Source: Bugula neritina (Eukaryota > Bryozoa > Gymnolaemata > Cheilostomatida > Bugulidae). From it: DNA of 64,000 nt. Positions 1 through 13,900 of the stretch are shown one piece after another. Each line of letters begins with the position of its first letter. The first letter of the stretch is position 1. The position numbers and the translations under genes are program-made. Under the pieces are notes generated by a model, which ran no database searches, had not been told where the DNA came from, and saw only the letters and a list, made by a program, of their open reading frames with translations. The stretch is from NCBI GenBank assembly GCA_964035545.1, contig OZ037768.1, forward strand, positions 24,454,819 to 24,518,818, written 5' to 3'.

Positions 1-2598
1 CTAACTGTCTGATACATGCATAGAATTGTGGCAATCTTACAAAACGCTTCAGTTATTATGACACTACGTCATTCCATCAGCCTAACACACCGAAAATAGG
101 TGCCCAGTTCCACTAGAATATGGTGTAAGAATGATCATCACCTTGAGATAATTTGCTAAAATTTTCTTTGTTTTAAGATATAACTTAATATAAATATTCA
201 AATAGATTTTTCAGCACCGCCTTTACCTACTGCTATAACCAAAAGCTGTGACATATAATAAAAAAGGTTCAAGTTTGCTAGAAATAAGTTGAAATACAGT
301 AACATGAGTTTTATATTAATATTATAATTTAGTATAACATTATAAAACATTTAGCTTAGAAACAATAAATAATCAGTTTTTTATAAATACTTACTCAAAA
401 AATATCTGTCTAAATACATAACTTATGTCAGCTGTAGTGACTTGCTGGTGCTAATTATACTCACACATGTATGCAAATAAAGAGAAATGTAGGCTTTTAT
501 ATAAAACAAATCCTGCCAAGTTTGTATCAACACTTTGAATGTTTGTTTTTAAAACATAGAAGGCACTTTGAAAACGCACTTGAGCTAATTTACGTTGAAT
601 ACTCTCATTTGAACATGATATCGATATTTCTTATTCAATACTCTGTTGTTATTTGTCTATGGAAATTGAAGAATTCACCAGCATTGACATTCTAAGCAGG
701 GTGTTGAATTTCTTTATTTTCATTATGTTTTAACACGCTTCAGTCAAACATTGCAAACACTGGGCAGGCAGTCTGCTGCCTATCAGTTTGTGCAGAATTA
801 ACACTTTTCACCTGGAATCCGTTACCTTAGCATCACAATATTTGCAAATTGCACTGAGCAATCACTTGCTGACACTTGCTTGTCACTAGCACATGCATGC
901 TACCAAATGTCAACCTCATCTCATTACATGCTAGTTTGTCATGCAGGCCAAGCAAGTGCCAATGCTTCATTACTGAAGTTGGTCACGCTTACTTGTTATA
1001 GTACCTGCAGCCACATGTCATCTTCTGACACAACACAGTCATTAACGTAAAGGAAAACCAAGTGCTTCAGACACCTGCAAGCACCTGCCAAACACTGAAT
1101 GTTGTCACTCACCGGGTTTTCTTGGTTTTAGAGTATCTGCTGAGTATTTTTTTAATATAGGAGTGTGATTTGACTTAGCTCTAACTACAGAGTGTGAGCT
1201 GTTAGTTCTGAGTATGACCATGCTGACTTTAGAGTGTGCTGCTACTAGCTTTAAGTCAGCAGTCTACATACACACTGATCATGCTGCTGTTGCTATGAAG
1301 CTATTATACAGCTACTTAGGTTATTTGAATATTTATTCTCTACATTTAAAAGGACATGCAAGATAACAAAGGGCAATGTTATTATTACATTATGTTACAA
1401 GTGTTGTATGTGTGTGCTAGGTGCCTATAGTTTACAGACATACTTAAAAATACATTGCTGTGCAAATATTAAAGTATTGGCCAATATTGATCAGCTTCAA
1501 ATTACAAACTGAAGGAAAGACAATTACTACTTTAGTCAAATATTTAATCACTTGGTTGCTGCTTACCTACTGTAAGACTGCTGTCTGCTTTATTTCTCTC
1601 TCCGTTATTCATCTGTAAAGCAACTTAAACTGTTGGTGTAAAATATTTTATGTTTTTGTTGATTATTTTATAAATATATAGATTATTTAGCATTCAACTT
1701 TTTCAGCTTTGGATAAATTAGAAATGTTTACGAACAAATGTTAGTTTATTTATTTTGTTAAATAATAAATTTGAAATCATCAAATAATGTCTACAAACAA
1801 TTTATTAAATTTTAGTCAACCCCTGAAACACTTTTGCATTAAATCTATTGATATACTGGACATGTTTTAATACTATTATTACATATAAGTCATATAAAAT
1901 GATAAGTTTAAGACTTTTATTTTAAAAAAATTATGTTCCATCTAAAATGTAAAATACTAAAATATTTCATCTCTTATCTAAAAGTAATTTAAAAACTACT
2001 CATATACATACTTTATAGTTGTGGTGCTGCTTATAAAAGAAAGTGGGAAGAGCGGAATCACATGTCCCGTCTTTAAGCAGTCCATCGAGATAGATTTTAG
2101 GCTTAAATGTAAACAACCAAAATATTATTTCATAAATTATAATTATGTTGCTGAGTTTAACAAAAATTATTAAATTGCGAGAATTTACAAAATAGATTTA
2201 TTCTAATGCTGGTTTGCAGGAAGGAAACCTTATAGGTGACAATGCTTATAGTGACTTCATATATTTCTAGACCTTTAAATCTTTAATAGTACAGGTTTCA
2301 AAGAGAAGCAATGTTGCCATGGAAACCAGAAGTCATGCTTTTCCTAGCAGTAAGTTGATTGGAGACAATGCACATGGACACAAGGGACGTAGTATTGCAG
2401 AGTTAAAAGTGTTATACTGTTATATTGTATTATGTTATTGTATTACTATCTATATATGATGACTCATTAAGTATAAAAAGGATATACGATATTACAGCTG
2501 AGTTAGATATGTGTAATATACGTATCATATCTTATGATGTGAAATATATGTATGATATATGATATGTGTAATATAAGTATGGGATGACTCATACATAC
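1..2598. other. AT-rich region, no gene seen
   Basis: No reading frame with family resemblance and no RNA gene was found. The stretch is AT-rich with scattered short ORFs of random composition. It could hold introns or flanks of the gene to which the exon at 2599-2832 belongs, but I see no second exon. Confidence 0.5.
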
Positions 2599-2832
2599 AA
2601 GGGGCTGTTTGCGGTGTGGTTTGGCAATTGCCTTGGAGAATGAGTCAGTGTAGTTACTGACAGGAAATGAGAAGGGTGGCTCGTCATTCACAAACTGCTC
2701 GTCTTTGATAGAGTGTGGGAAGGGTTTCCCTGTGAGCGGACTGGAAATATAGACTGAGAGAGTGACATGTGTTGCCAACACCCAAAGTGTATATATTGCC
2801 ACCACGCAATGATCCAAAGTTATGAAGGAATT
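2599..2832 (-). CDS. possible orphan coding exon with a membrane segment
   Basis: On the minus strand a 78-codon open frame runs from an AG at 2833-2834 to a good donor GTATGT read from 2598 downward. The translation opens with a hydrophobic stretch (IYTLWVLATHVTLSVYIS) and then a polar tail containing SPLTGKPFPHSIKDEQF. Composition looks protein-like, and the two splice signals sit at the edges of the open frame. No other exon of this gene was found and I do not recognise the family. It could be one exon of a gene whose other exons lie outside the window, or chance. Confidence 0.3.
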
Positions 2833-3851
2833 CTATTACAATTCTTAGTTGCAGTTTGAAATTGACTCATTCATTATATTGTTAAAGGTGGTGGGCATCC
2901 AGGCTGTCTATTACTTTGAGGATATCAAAAACACATAGTTGAACTAATCCATCGGCTTTTTATAAAATTAACTATACAAGAACACTAAGAAATGCAGGTG
3001 AATGTTATGGCTTTAGCAGCTTTAGACATGCCTGGACTTGCCCGCTAGTTCAGCGTTCTGACTTGGCCTTATTGTTGTAGCGCATACATTAGAATAAAAT
3101 AGACTCGTCAGGATTGGCTTTTCAAGACTTGTCAATCATATTGTGATTCATTTCATATTTCAACTTTGACCTTAGTGTGAATAGCTGAATTCTCACCACA
3201 AAGTGCGGGTGCTTTGTCTGTACCAGCCGCTACACCACAGTTTACTTGCCTCACTCAACTTAAAACAGTTTTGCGCAGCTGGCAAGCTTGAGTACCTCAT
3301 CATTTGTTTATCAAAAGTATCCCCAGCCCGTTGGGTGTTTGAGAAATTTAAATAAACTCTAAAAAATGTGTCCAGGAATTGCAAACATTCACCTTCAACA
3401 TTAATCAACTTTAGCAAACAGCCTTTTACTAGTTTTTTAATGCTTGATTTATTTAGTAGAATTTATTTGCATACCAACTGTTAGCAAAACAAGAATCAAT
3501 AGAAAATCAGAGAGAAGTGAAACTCAAGTTACATTTTGCTTCAACTTCAAATGCAATGAGGAGATAACTCTATATAGATGACAACTGAAATAAAATGGTA
3601 CAAAAATATAACTTTAAAATGTTGAGAATAATAATGCATATTTATAAACAGTTGCGAGCTTTCTGATGGAGCAGCAAAATTGGCTCCTAATAGCATTGAA
3701 TTTAAAACAAATAATAAACACAAACTTACAAAAATAAATTTTTAACAAAAATTAACTAATATATCAAACTATAATATATTTATATAGCAGCAATATACAT
3801 GAATATTGTTACACAGGCGCCGTGCAGTGTTGCTATGCAGACGACATCCTT
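2833..3851. other. non-coding; probable MSL1 3' flank
   Basis: AT-rich sequence downstream of the MSL1 stop. TTTATT at about 3448 and 3462 (AATAAA on the minus strand) could serve as polyadenylation signals. Nothing else supported. Confidence 0.4.
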
Positions 3852-6307
3852 CTACACTCGACGTCTGCGTTTTCTGGCAGAGGGGTTGGTGCCTTTAGAG
3901 GGGTTGTACCAGGGTAGACTGAACTCTGAGGGGGGCAGGTAGTCGACAGCGTGACCAAACACACTCACTGGAAGCGTGTCACACACCTCTATGTACTCCA
4001 CTACGAATATATACAGTACGTCACAGTATCACAATGTCACAGTATTACAATGTGTCACACTGTCACAGTATCACAATGTCACAGTATTACAATGTGTCAC
4101 ACTGTCACAGTATCACAATGTCACAGTATTACAATGTGTCACACTGTCACAGTATCACAATGTCACAGTATTACAATGTCACAGTATCACAATGTCACAG
4201 TATTACAATGTCACAGTATTACAATGTCATAATGTGTCACACTGTCACAGTATCACAATGTCACAATGTCACATGCCTACAACTTACTGGTCTCAGCTCG
4301 TGGAAATATCATCTCGACCTTCACCTCTCGTGCAGAAGAGGCTGACTTGGGGTGCTGATTCTGTTTGAGTTTCTCAATCACCTGCCTTTCTCTCTGTCTC
4401 TGCAGGTCCCACCTCTTTCTCTTCTTCTCATCACTCTCGTGTCTCTGATGTCTCTTGAGAAACGTTAAGTCCTCCGTATCTTCTGTCCCTTCCAGACTGT
4501 AGCAGTTACTGTACGTCTGCACTCTGAATGAAGGCACTGAAAGGAAGGACAACTCTACATTATTCTGACAACCTGCATAACTATGGGAGTTGTGTTCACT
4601 TGAAGATTGGGATAGCAGTTTTGTTTTCCACGACAATTAGATAAGTGCAGGGTTATTTCCCCCTGTACAATAGACAGAGATATTTATAGACCAAGTGATT
4701 ACCTTCAATAGACTGAGCATTTCTACAGTTAGGTATTGTCTCCTCGTGCAGCTCCTCAAACTCATGAACTTGACACGTATAGTAATCTTTCTCAACCTCT
4801 AACAAACGATTCTGCAACGAGGAGGACTTCCTGTGCAGACGTCTGCAAGATGAATTCTCTTCTATTGCAGATTTCGTGTCCAATTTCGACTTATTTTGAT
4901 TCGCAGGCTTTTCGATGGAGTGAGTGTTATGTTTGTCTTCCACAAAACCCTGGGAAGATTCATCAGGAATCACTTCTCTATTAAACCTTTTCCTTGTACT
5001 ATTCAGCTGCTTGAGTGGGGATTCTCCGGTAGTTACGGCATTACTGGATTTGCTGTTAGTAGACCTGTAATGTAATGTAAATGAATGACTAAAGCCACAT
5101 TTTAGGGAACTTATAAATTCCAAAGTAATATTTCCTATAAATAAAGATAACTACCTCGGTGTAGTTGCAGTTGATTTGGTCACTAAACGGCGATCCATTC
5201 GCTCTAACCTGGTTTTCAGCTAAAACACAAATCAAAAATCAGAAAAATATTTTATTGCAGCCAAGTTGTGAATAAGAAAGTGTGGCTTATTTTTAAACAG
5301 TTTCAACAGTTTGAATAAACAATTTCTTCAAAAAACAACATTATAAATGTTTACAAACTAAACTTTGATAGTTTACTTAGTCAAATATAAGATTATACTC
5401 TTACTGCTAAATTTTCAGCTCGTAACTCAGCTATTAGCTTGTCTTTATCATCAATAATACTTTGTTGTTCTTGAGCAAGATTTAAATGACAAAGAGTCCA
5501 TTCTTTCAAGTTCTTTAACTGCAATTCTGGTTTCACATTGATGGATGTTTTGTCACTTGAAATGATGCCCTTTATTTGACAATTCTTACAATCAGATGAT
5601 GACTGGAGTGTAGAAGCTGTTGAGTTTGTGAAATCTTCGGTTTGTTGAGATTCTAGAGTATTTCTAGCACCAGATGAGCCAGGAGTAGATAGTGGACCAA
5701 CTCTAGTGACATTTTTAACTCCATCAACAGGACTGCCACAATTCTGATGTTCTCTCGTCCTTTCATTTAGCAAACACACAGGAGTCAATGATAAATGAAG
5801 AGAATCGGCAGTTGTTTGATTGTTTGAAGAAGCTACAATTGCGTTGCGTTGAGGACGAGAACTTATTGGAAATTTATGACTTTTTATTGTAGATTTTGGT
5901 CCAGAAATATTTGAAGCACTTTTGTTTCTCCGCCTTTGGCTTTTGCTCAAGCCAATATTTCGAGATTCGTCTAATGAACTAGTTTTTAACAGACTAACAT
6001 TTCTAGCATTGCCAATACTAACAGTCGGAGTCTTATTCGATTGGAAATTTAGCTTCATTGGCTTCGTAATATCATCACGGTCTTTCGAAATTGAAGTGTT
6101 GGTCCCTAATCGAAAATTAGCATGTTGCGGCAAACTACCAGACTTATTACTACTAGTACTAGTAGTAGTGCTAGTAGTACCTGTAATACTAATAGTAATG
6201 GCTTGAACTTCAACTTGAAGATTCGGTCTCGTAGTTGTAGGCGTTCTTAAACCAAGAAGACTAGGTGGGAGAGTTATATCTCTACTAGATCTACTTGAGT
6301 GAATCAT
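3852..6307 (-). CDS. MSL1: MSL1 homologue (male-specific lethal 1), PEHE domain
   Basis: Scaffold of the MSL histone H4K16 acetyltransferase complex; its coiled coil holds MSL2 and its PEHE region binds MOF and MSL3 (known for the family). Five exons read downward: 6307-5405, 5219-5155, 5064-4703, 4536-4288, 4000-3852. They total 1728 nt (575 residues) with consistent phases. Residues 1-260 are Ser/Thr/Asn-rich and low complexity. A helical stretch with LKEWTLCHLNLAQEQQSI and LIAELRAENLAV follows, then RLERMDRR, as in the MSL1 coiled coil. Exon 4 encodes the PEHE core (IEVPSFRVQTY, EGTED, FLKRHQRHESDEKKRKRWD). Exon 5 gives the MSL1-type end VCDTLPVSVFGHAVDYLPP and a basic tail. KANSL1 also has a PEHE domain, but this coiled coil and C-terminus fit MSL1. 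The ATG at 6307 is the first in frame. Confidence 0.9.
4015..4275 (-). repeat. minisatellite filling MSL1 intron 4
   Basis: Units of about 16-17 bp built from TCACAGTATCACAATG and TCACAGTATTACAATG variants fill nearly the whole 287-bp last intron (4001-4287). The open frames that cross it are repeat artefacts. Confidence 0.9.
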
Positions 6308-7905
6308 TGCTTTAATTCTGAATTAACTAAATAATAAGTTTGCTTTTTGCTGTGAACCAAAAATTAAAGTTACTTGATTACAAATACATTTTAACTTTTA
6401 CTTTTAGAATTTTGAATTTTTTGTATGATTTTGGATTGAAATTGAGAATTATATATATAGGACTCGCTAAACGATTAAAGCCTATTTATCGTGCCTTATT
6501 ATGATGCTTTTTAAATAGAGGAAATAACTCTTTCACTTGGTGTGTTGCAGGAAATAATATTATGTGTCAAAAGTAACGCTAAACCGACCCCTGAGATCTA
6601 ACTTTCAGCCCAAGTATTTCCTGATTATTGCGGACGTAAAATGTTTTGTGCTGGCCGAGATAGGCCTCATACTACATGGTGGCTTAGGAGTAGCTGTCGA
6701 TCGATTTACGGCTCGATTGCTATCGAAGGCACGTCGGTCTAATTGCGACCGGCATGTATCAACAAGCTTGCTTTGGCGATTGAATTTTGGGCCTAGCAGT
6801 TAGTTGTGTTGTCTTGTTTTTCCATTTACTTTTGTCTTGCGCTCATAGTCACACTGAGTGACTCATAGTATTAGTTATACTCACAGATTTGCGACTCTGA
6901 CTCGTTTTTATTTTATAGCTTAATGCAGATGTAGCTACAAAATACCAAGTTCAATCACTTTATTGGTTGCTATTTTATTTAGTTTTATGCATATGTAATA
7001 TAAATATGTAAATGATTATGTATAGAAATAGAATTAGTATTACTATAACTATTAGGCCAGTAATTTTAGTAATTGTAAAACTTAAACTGCAAAAGTAAGT
7101 TTAGAATTACTATTACTATTAGTAATACTAATAGTAATAGTATTACTATTATTATTATAGTAGATTATTAATATTATTACTATTACTATTAGTATAAGTA
7201 ATACTATTACTATTAGTACAACAATAAGAGTAGCATTACACATTTACAGTAACACTAACACAGTTACTGTAAGTGTAACACTTACAGTAACTGTGTGCTA
7301 GAGTAACAGTAACACGAACACTAAGTCTAGCTAGTAACTGTAATTCCAATGCTGTTAGTATTAGTATTAAACTTGGTATTAATAATAATATTACTATTAG
7401 TATTACTATTTCAATTTGTAATACTAATATTTATAATAATATTATTAATAATATCAATATTATTACATCGTCATCTCACAGGGATACGACTGCTGACTAG
7501 ACCAAGTCACGGAGTACCATACTCGTAGTCATAGTGATAGTAAACTAGAAGTAGAAGTAGACCTACAGCTACTCGCTGACTAGCGGTAGTATTACTAGTG
7601 GTACTTTAACTCTGGTAGTATCTTTCATCTTGAAACTGTTCTTTGAAATATAATGTTATATATATAATATACTAACATAGTTACACTCAATCTTAGCATT
7701 GTGACTATAAATTAATATTAAAGACCAACGTTATAAACTATCACGTTCGATTCATACTGATACTGACTCTGTGTTTAATTAGTAAATTATTGATGTGATC
7801 CTCGCTGGGCCTGCCGTCTACCCGCTTCTAGAGGTGGAAGTACTCTCACAGTTACTGGTAGATTGACTGCCATTATCTCACCAGATTTTAGCTAGATAAC
7901 ATTTA
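6308..7905. promoter_or_regulatory. shared 5' region of MSL1 and PIP4K2
   Basis: About 1.6 kb between two divergent start codons, so it should contain both promoters and 5' UTRs. No TATA box or defined element can be assigned. It includes an imperfect AT-rich triplet-like repeat field (7080-7480) and a more GC-containing stretch around 6600-6860. Confidence 0.6.
7080..7480. repeat. imperfect TAGTAT/TAATAC repeat field
   Basis: Dense irregular alternation of TTACTATTAGTA-like words on both strands, without a fixed period. Similar fields occur upstream of the starts at 28654/31052, 37857 and 57318. Confidence 0.7.
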
Positions 7906-10900
7906 ATGTCTTCCAAATTGACCAAGCACAAGACCAAGAAGGTCAAAGCTGTACAGCAAAAGAAGAAGCTGTTTCGTGCAAATGAACCGGTGCTCAGCGT
8001 TTTTATGTGGGGAGTAAATTACAGTGTAAGTACCAAGTTAAGACTACTGTAAGTATTGACATGTTTGTATGTATGTTAGATTTAGTTGTGTAATTTTGAT
8101 GTTAATTACGTGCCACAGGACTCAAAATATATAGAATAAGGGAATGACATCGGTACTTAATCTTGATAGTTTGATTCAAGCTCCGCACAGAAGGGACGTC
8201 AAAAAATTCTTCGTTAAGTGATTAATAATTGCAAGAATATTTCTATGCAAGTAACCAGTGACTTGAATCTAAGTTCTTAAAAAAACCTAAAAACAAACAA
8301 ACATTAATAGGGTATTGCTCTTACTGCAGTCAAGTCACATACTATATGGAAATTTAACGCCCACTTACTGAGCTATCAAGTTGCTACTAACTGTAATATA
8401 ACATGGATATAGTTGAAAGTCCTATGAAGGATGTAGAGTTTACTAAAGTAGACCTAGTAGTGCAGTGTGCAAGGTCCCCCATGTAGTACTGATGGTGGTA
8501 TTTACTGCCAGCATATCATGTTACACAATGTAATAATATTGTAACTTTGTAGCTTCTCTATGCTTAATAAGTATAATCACTTTAGTTTTAAGGTTTGCAA
8601 TTTCATTAAAAAAATTCTCAAAATTTGGATTATGTCTTTCAACTACAAGTTTAGCTTCTTGTTAATCAAGGCTTAGTAATTCTCTTATGGAGGTGCATTG
8701 CCTGATCACATCCTAATAAACTACTCAGTCATAGTTACTAATAAACTCACTCACAGTCACTTACAAACTTACTCACAGTCACTCATAAACTTCTCACTCA
8801 CAGTCACTTGCAAACTCATCACCCTTCATAACTGTTCAACTATTCCTTGTGATTATGATCACCACCTCACACAAGTTGAAGTGTAACTTTTTACTTCCAG
8901 TGAAACTACTTTTGCTGAAGGGATTCTTTTTCAACCACACCGACTTATATTTTCCTGACACTAAAGAGTGTTTTCTCATTGTTAACCATTAAACTGTAAA
9001 GTTTTCCAATGGCAGATACTGGTCTACTGTAGTAGAAACAAACTCAAGATATCTGTTTAAATTGTTTCGTCCATCTCAGTTACCCAGTCAACTTTTTCTC
9101 TGCCTGTTCAGCGTGTGCTGCAGAGATGCCTAGAAATGTATGAATATTATAGCATCTTCAATGAAGTCATGTTGTGTGTGCATTCTATTACATATCTCCA
9201 AGTAGCTATTAACTATTCTATCCAGCAGTGCATAAAATAAACTGCATTTAAAACTCAGCATGGAGTGTGTATTGATTTTAGAACTGTGTAAAGGCCAGGG
9301 TTTACTATATATACTAGCCACTGTATGTAATTATACAAATCAGTCTAATAAAAAGATCAATGATAGTATAAATGTACAAGTGGACACATTCCCAAGGGTG
9401 TCTTTATCTCTCAACATTAGTTAATGTGTGCAACTCAAACACAACCATCTGTTACTCCTGCAAACTCTGTTACATTTAGTTGGCTGTTCATTTCCAATAC
9501 TTGGCACTCCGTCAAGTCCGGGATAGCGCTGACAATGGTGAATGTATTTTAGCCGAACTGAAATGACATTTTCACTGCTATACAAGTTGTTGATTATGAT
9601 GACGTAAAGCTGCTAGAGTGTATATTATTAGGCTATTGCCTTTCTCTTGCGTGTTGATTCACATTGAATAGCTATTGAAACTGTGCTCAATATTTAGTCC
9701 TACAAAAATATATAACAATACATGAACCCACCTTAATTAGCTTCAGTTTACTACTTGAGTTTATTTACTTGACTGGTTCATGCAATACAATATTACAATA
9801 CATTGTATTCCAATATATTATATTACAATATATTATATTACAACATATTACAGATCACCAACCTGAGTCATGTGGATGAACCCAGTCTTCTACTTCCAGA
9901 GCATTTCAAAGCCTTCTCCAAGGTTCGGGTGGACAACAGCAACTACAACAAGTGAGGGTCACTGTTAGGGGTCACTGTTAGGGGTACTAGAGGTCACTGT
10001 TAGAGGTCACTGTTGGGGGTACTAGAGGTCACTGTTAGAGGTACTAGGGGTCACTGTTAGGGGTACTAGAGGTCACTGTTAGGGGTACTAGAGGTCACTG
10101 TTAGGGGTACTAGAGGTCACTGTTAGGGGTACTAGAGGTCACTGTTAGGGGTACTAGAGGTCACTGTTAGTGGTACTAGGGGTCACTGTTAGGGGTACTA
10201 GGGGTCACTGTTAGGGGTACTAGGGGTCACTGTTAGGGGTACTAGGGGTCACTGTTAGGGGTACTAGAGGTCACTGTTAGGGGTACTAGAGGTCACTGTT
10301 AGGGGTACTAGGGGTCACTGTTAGGGGTACTAGAGGTCACTGTTAGGGGTACTAGAAAGCAGAAAGACATCTGATTAGAGCAGAATTGAAACTGAATGAC
10401 TTGAACATGCTTTAACTTTGAACTCTTATCAAAAGTTGCTGGTAGTGGGCATGTGACGGGTGAGTGTTTCTGGGCTGTACTAACGCAACTAGACTTTCTT
10501 CTGTTGGTTTAGTGTTTCACGGGATGTGATAATAGCTGTATATATTAGTTCTCATAGAGATAGGATGAGGGTACCACTTTGACTGCCACTACTATGCGTT
10601 GTATTCCATTCTACTCACCACTTTTAGCAGTCCTTAAGTGTTCACTTATTTACTAGCTACTAATATATACTACCTACTAATATATACTAACTACTACTGC
10701 ATACTAATATATTATACTAACTACTACATACTAACTACTATATACTAACTACTAGATACTAACTACTACATACTAACTACTACATACTAACTACTATATA
10801 CTAACTACTACATACTAACTACTACATACTAACTACTACATACTAACTACTACATACTAACTACTACATACTAACTACTACATACTAACTACTACATACT

Positions 10901-13900
10901 AACTACTACATACTAACTACTACATACTAACTACTACATACTAACTACTATATACTAACTACTACATACTAACTACTACATACTAACTACTACATACTAA
11001 CTACTAGATACTAACTACTACATACTAACTACTACATACTAACTACTACATACTAACTACTATATACTAACTACTATATACTAACTACTACACACTAACT
11101 ACTACATACTAACTACTACATACTAACTACTACATACTAACTACTACATACTAACTACTACATACTAACTACTATATACTGCATACTAACTACTATATAC
11201 TAACTACTCAAAATAACTCATTACACCACACTTTATGTCTACTTGTTGCCTTCAGTGACACACATTGAGCACATTAGCCTTTGTATCTTCTGCACCACTC
11301 TGTATGCGGTAGGGGTGGGGTAAGGGAGGTTATTAAATATATTATTATGCACAGGTTCAGAAGGCCACTAAAACATGAGTATACTGTGTAGGCCTACATA
11401 TATTGTTGATACAGGATGTCCTTCACCCTTCAGACATCATCATTCCATTCCTTCTGTGTAATAATCTAGCTAATCCTCCTTCTTGTAGTATTTATTTGCT
11501 TCAGTCTACTTCAGTCTACTTCAGTCTCAACAGTTTATGAATATACTATACTCTATACTATATACTATACACTATACACTATACTATACAATATACACTA
11601 TACTCTATACAATATACTATACTCCACAATATACTATACAATATACACTATACTATACAATATACACTATACACTATAATATACACTATACAATATACAC
11701 TATACTATACAATACTCTATACTATACAATATACTCTATACACTATACTATATACTATACTCTATACACTATACTATACAATATACACTATACACTATAA
11801 TATACACTATACAATATACACTATACTCTATACAATATACACTATACTATACACTATACTCTATACACTAACTGTATTGTAGAGAAAACATGCCCAGTCA
11901 TTTCAGGGTGAAGGAGTACTGCCCCCTGGTGTTCAGGAACATCAGAGAGAGGTTCAACGTATGCGATGATGAGTTCATGGTGAGTTGTGTTCTCTCTATC
12001 TACTTACCTTTCCCCTTCTTATACTTACTATACTATACTTACCTCTCACTATACTATACTATGCTATACTATATACTACATACTATACTATACTATATAC
12101 TATACTATACTATATACTATACTATATACTATACTATATACTATACTATATACTATATTATATACTATACTATATACTATACTATATACTATACTCTATC
12201 CCACAGAACTCCCTCACCAAGTCTCAGCCGATAGATCAGAATGAGACGAGTGGGAAGAGCGGAGCCAGGTTCTTCCTGTCTGAAGACAAACTCTACATCA
12301 TAAAGACGGTGACGTCAGAGGAAGTGGAGGCGGTGCACGCTCTGCTCGCCGAGTACCACCAGGTATTCTAGCAGCTTCTTCTCTCTATATTCTAGCAGCT
12401 TCCTCTTCCTGTATTCTAGCAGCTTCCCCTCTCTGTATTCTAGCAGCTTCCTCTCTCTGTATTCTAGCAGCTTCCTCTCTCTGTATTCTAGCAGCTTCCT
12501 CTTCCTGTATTCTAGCAGCTTCCTCTCTCTGTATTCTAGCAGCTTCCTCTTCCTGTATTCTAGCAGCTTCCTCTCTCTGTATTCTAGCAGCTTCCTCTCT
12601 CTGTATTCTAGCAGCTTCCTCTTCCTGTATTCTAGCTGCTTCCTCTTTCTGTATTCTAGCAGCTTCCTCTCTCTGTATTCTAGCAGCTTCCTCTTCCTGT
12701 ATTCTAGCTGCTTCCTCTCTCTGTATTCTAGCCACTGTGTCATAAGGTGGTACATGCTGAGTCATAAGGTGGTACATGCTGAGTCATAAGGTGGTACATA
12801 CTGAGTCATAAGGTGATACACATGACGTTGTGTTGCAGCACGTGGTAGAGCAACACGCCAAAACCCTCCTCCCTCAGTACCTGGCCATGTACAGGGTGAC
12901 GGTGAATGACACGGAGAACTACCTGCTAGTCATGAGGAATGTATTCTCTCCTTTCCGGACAGTTCATACGAAGTATGACATAAAGGTGAGTCAATAGTTA
13001 CTAGTCAATAGTTACTAGTCAGTAGTCACTAGTCAGTAGTTACTAGTCAGTAGTTACTAGTCAGTAGTCACTAGTCAGTAGTTACTAGTCACTAATCACA
13101 CCATACTACAGGGCTCACTGATAGACCGAGCAGCCACAGATAAAGAGAAGAGTAAAGACTTGCCGACCTTCAAGGACGTTGACCTGATAAATGATGACCT
13201 GAAGATCAGCATCGGGGAGTTGGCTAAGGAGGAGTTCATGGAGACGTTACAGCGTGACGTTGACGTTAGTTTTACACAATATATTACTATATTGTATAAT
13301 ATATTACTATATTATATAATATTAAATTACTATTAATTTATATAATATTAAATTATTATTTCATATAATATTATATTACTCCCTAGTGGATTTCTTGCTC
13401 TCTCCTCGTACTGTGCAGTAATGAATGCAACTTCTACTACTAATGTATATACTTACACTACTAACGTGTATACTTACTTTACTAATGTATATACTTTTAC
13501 TACTAACGTATATACTTACACTACTAACGTATATACTTACTTTACTAATGTATATACTTACTTTACTAACATATATACTTACACTACTAACGTGTATACT
13601 TACTTTACTAATGTATATACTTACACTACTAACGTATATACTTACACTACTAACGTATATACTTACTTTACTAATGTATATCCTTACTTTACTAATGCGT
13701 ATACTTACTTTACTAATGTATATACTTACTCTACTAATGTATATACTTACACTACTAATGTATATACTTACTTTAGTACTGTTATACTTACAGTGGCTCA
13801 CTAAGCTTAAGCTCATGGACTACAGTCTGCTCATTGGAATACACGACTGTGATAGGGCACTGGTAGAGGCGGAGCAAGCTGAGTCCGAGGAGAATGGTGA

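Noticed and set aside
3193..3417. 74-codon minus-strand frame upstream of the orphan exon
   Set aside because: No similarity, no convincing splice sites, composition random.
6564..6803. 79-codon plus-strand frame in the MSL1/PIP4K2 intergenic region
   Set aside because: No splice context, no recognisable similarity, and composition is not convincing; kept as non-coding.
9952..10360. Regular 22-bp repeats resembling a CRISPR array
   Set aside because: There are no unique spacers: the whole period is repeated, it lies in an animal intron, and no cas genes are present.
12315..12777. Charged repeat peptides on the minus strand (EYRERK-type)
   Set aside because: Antisense reading of the 24-bp array in PIP4K2 intron 4; overlaps a real exon on the other strand.
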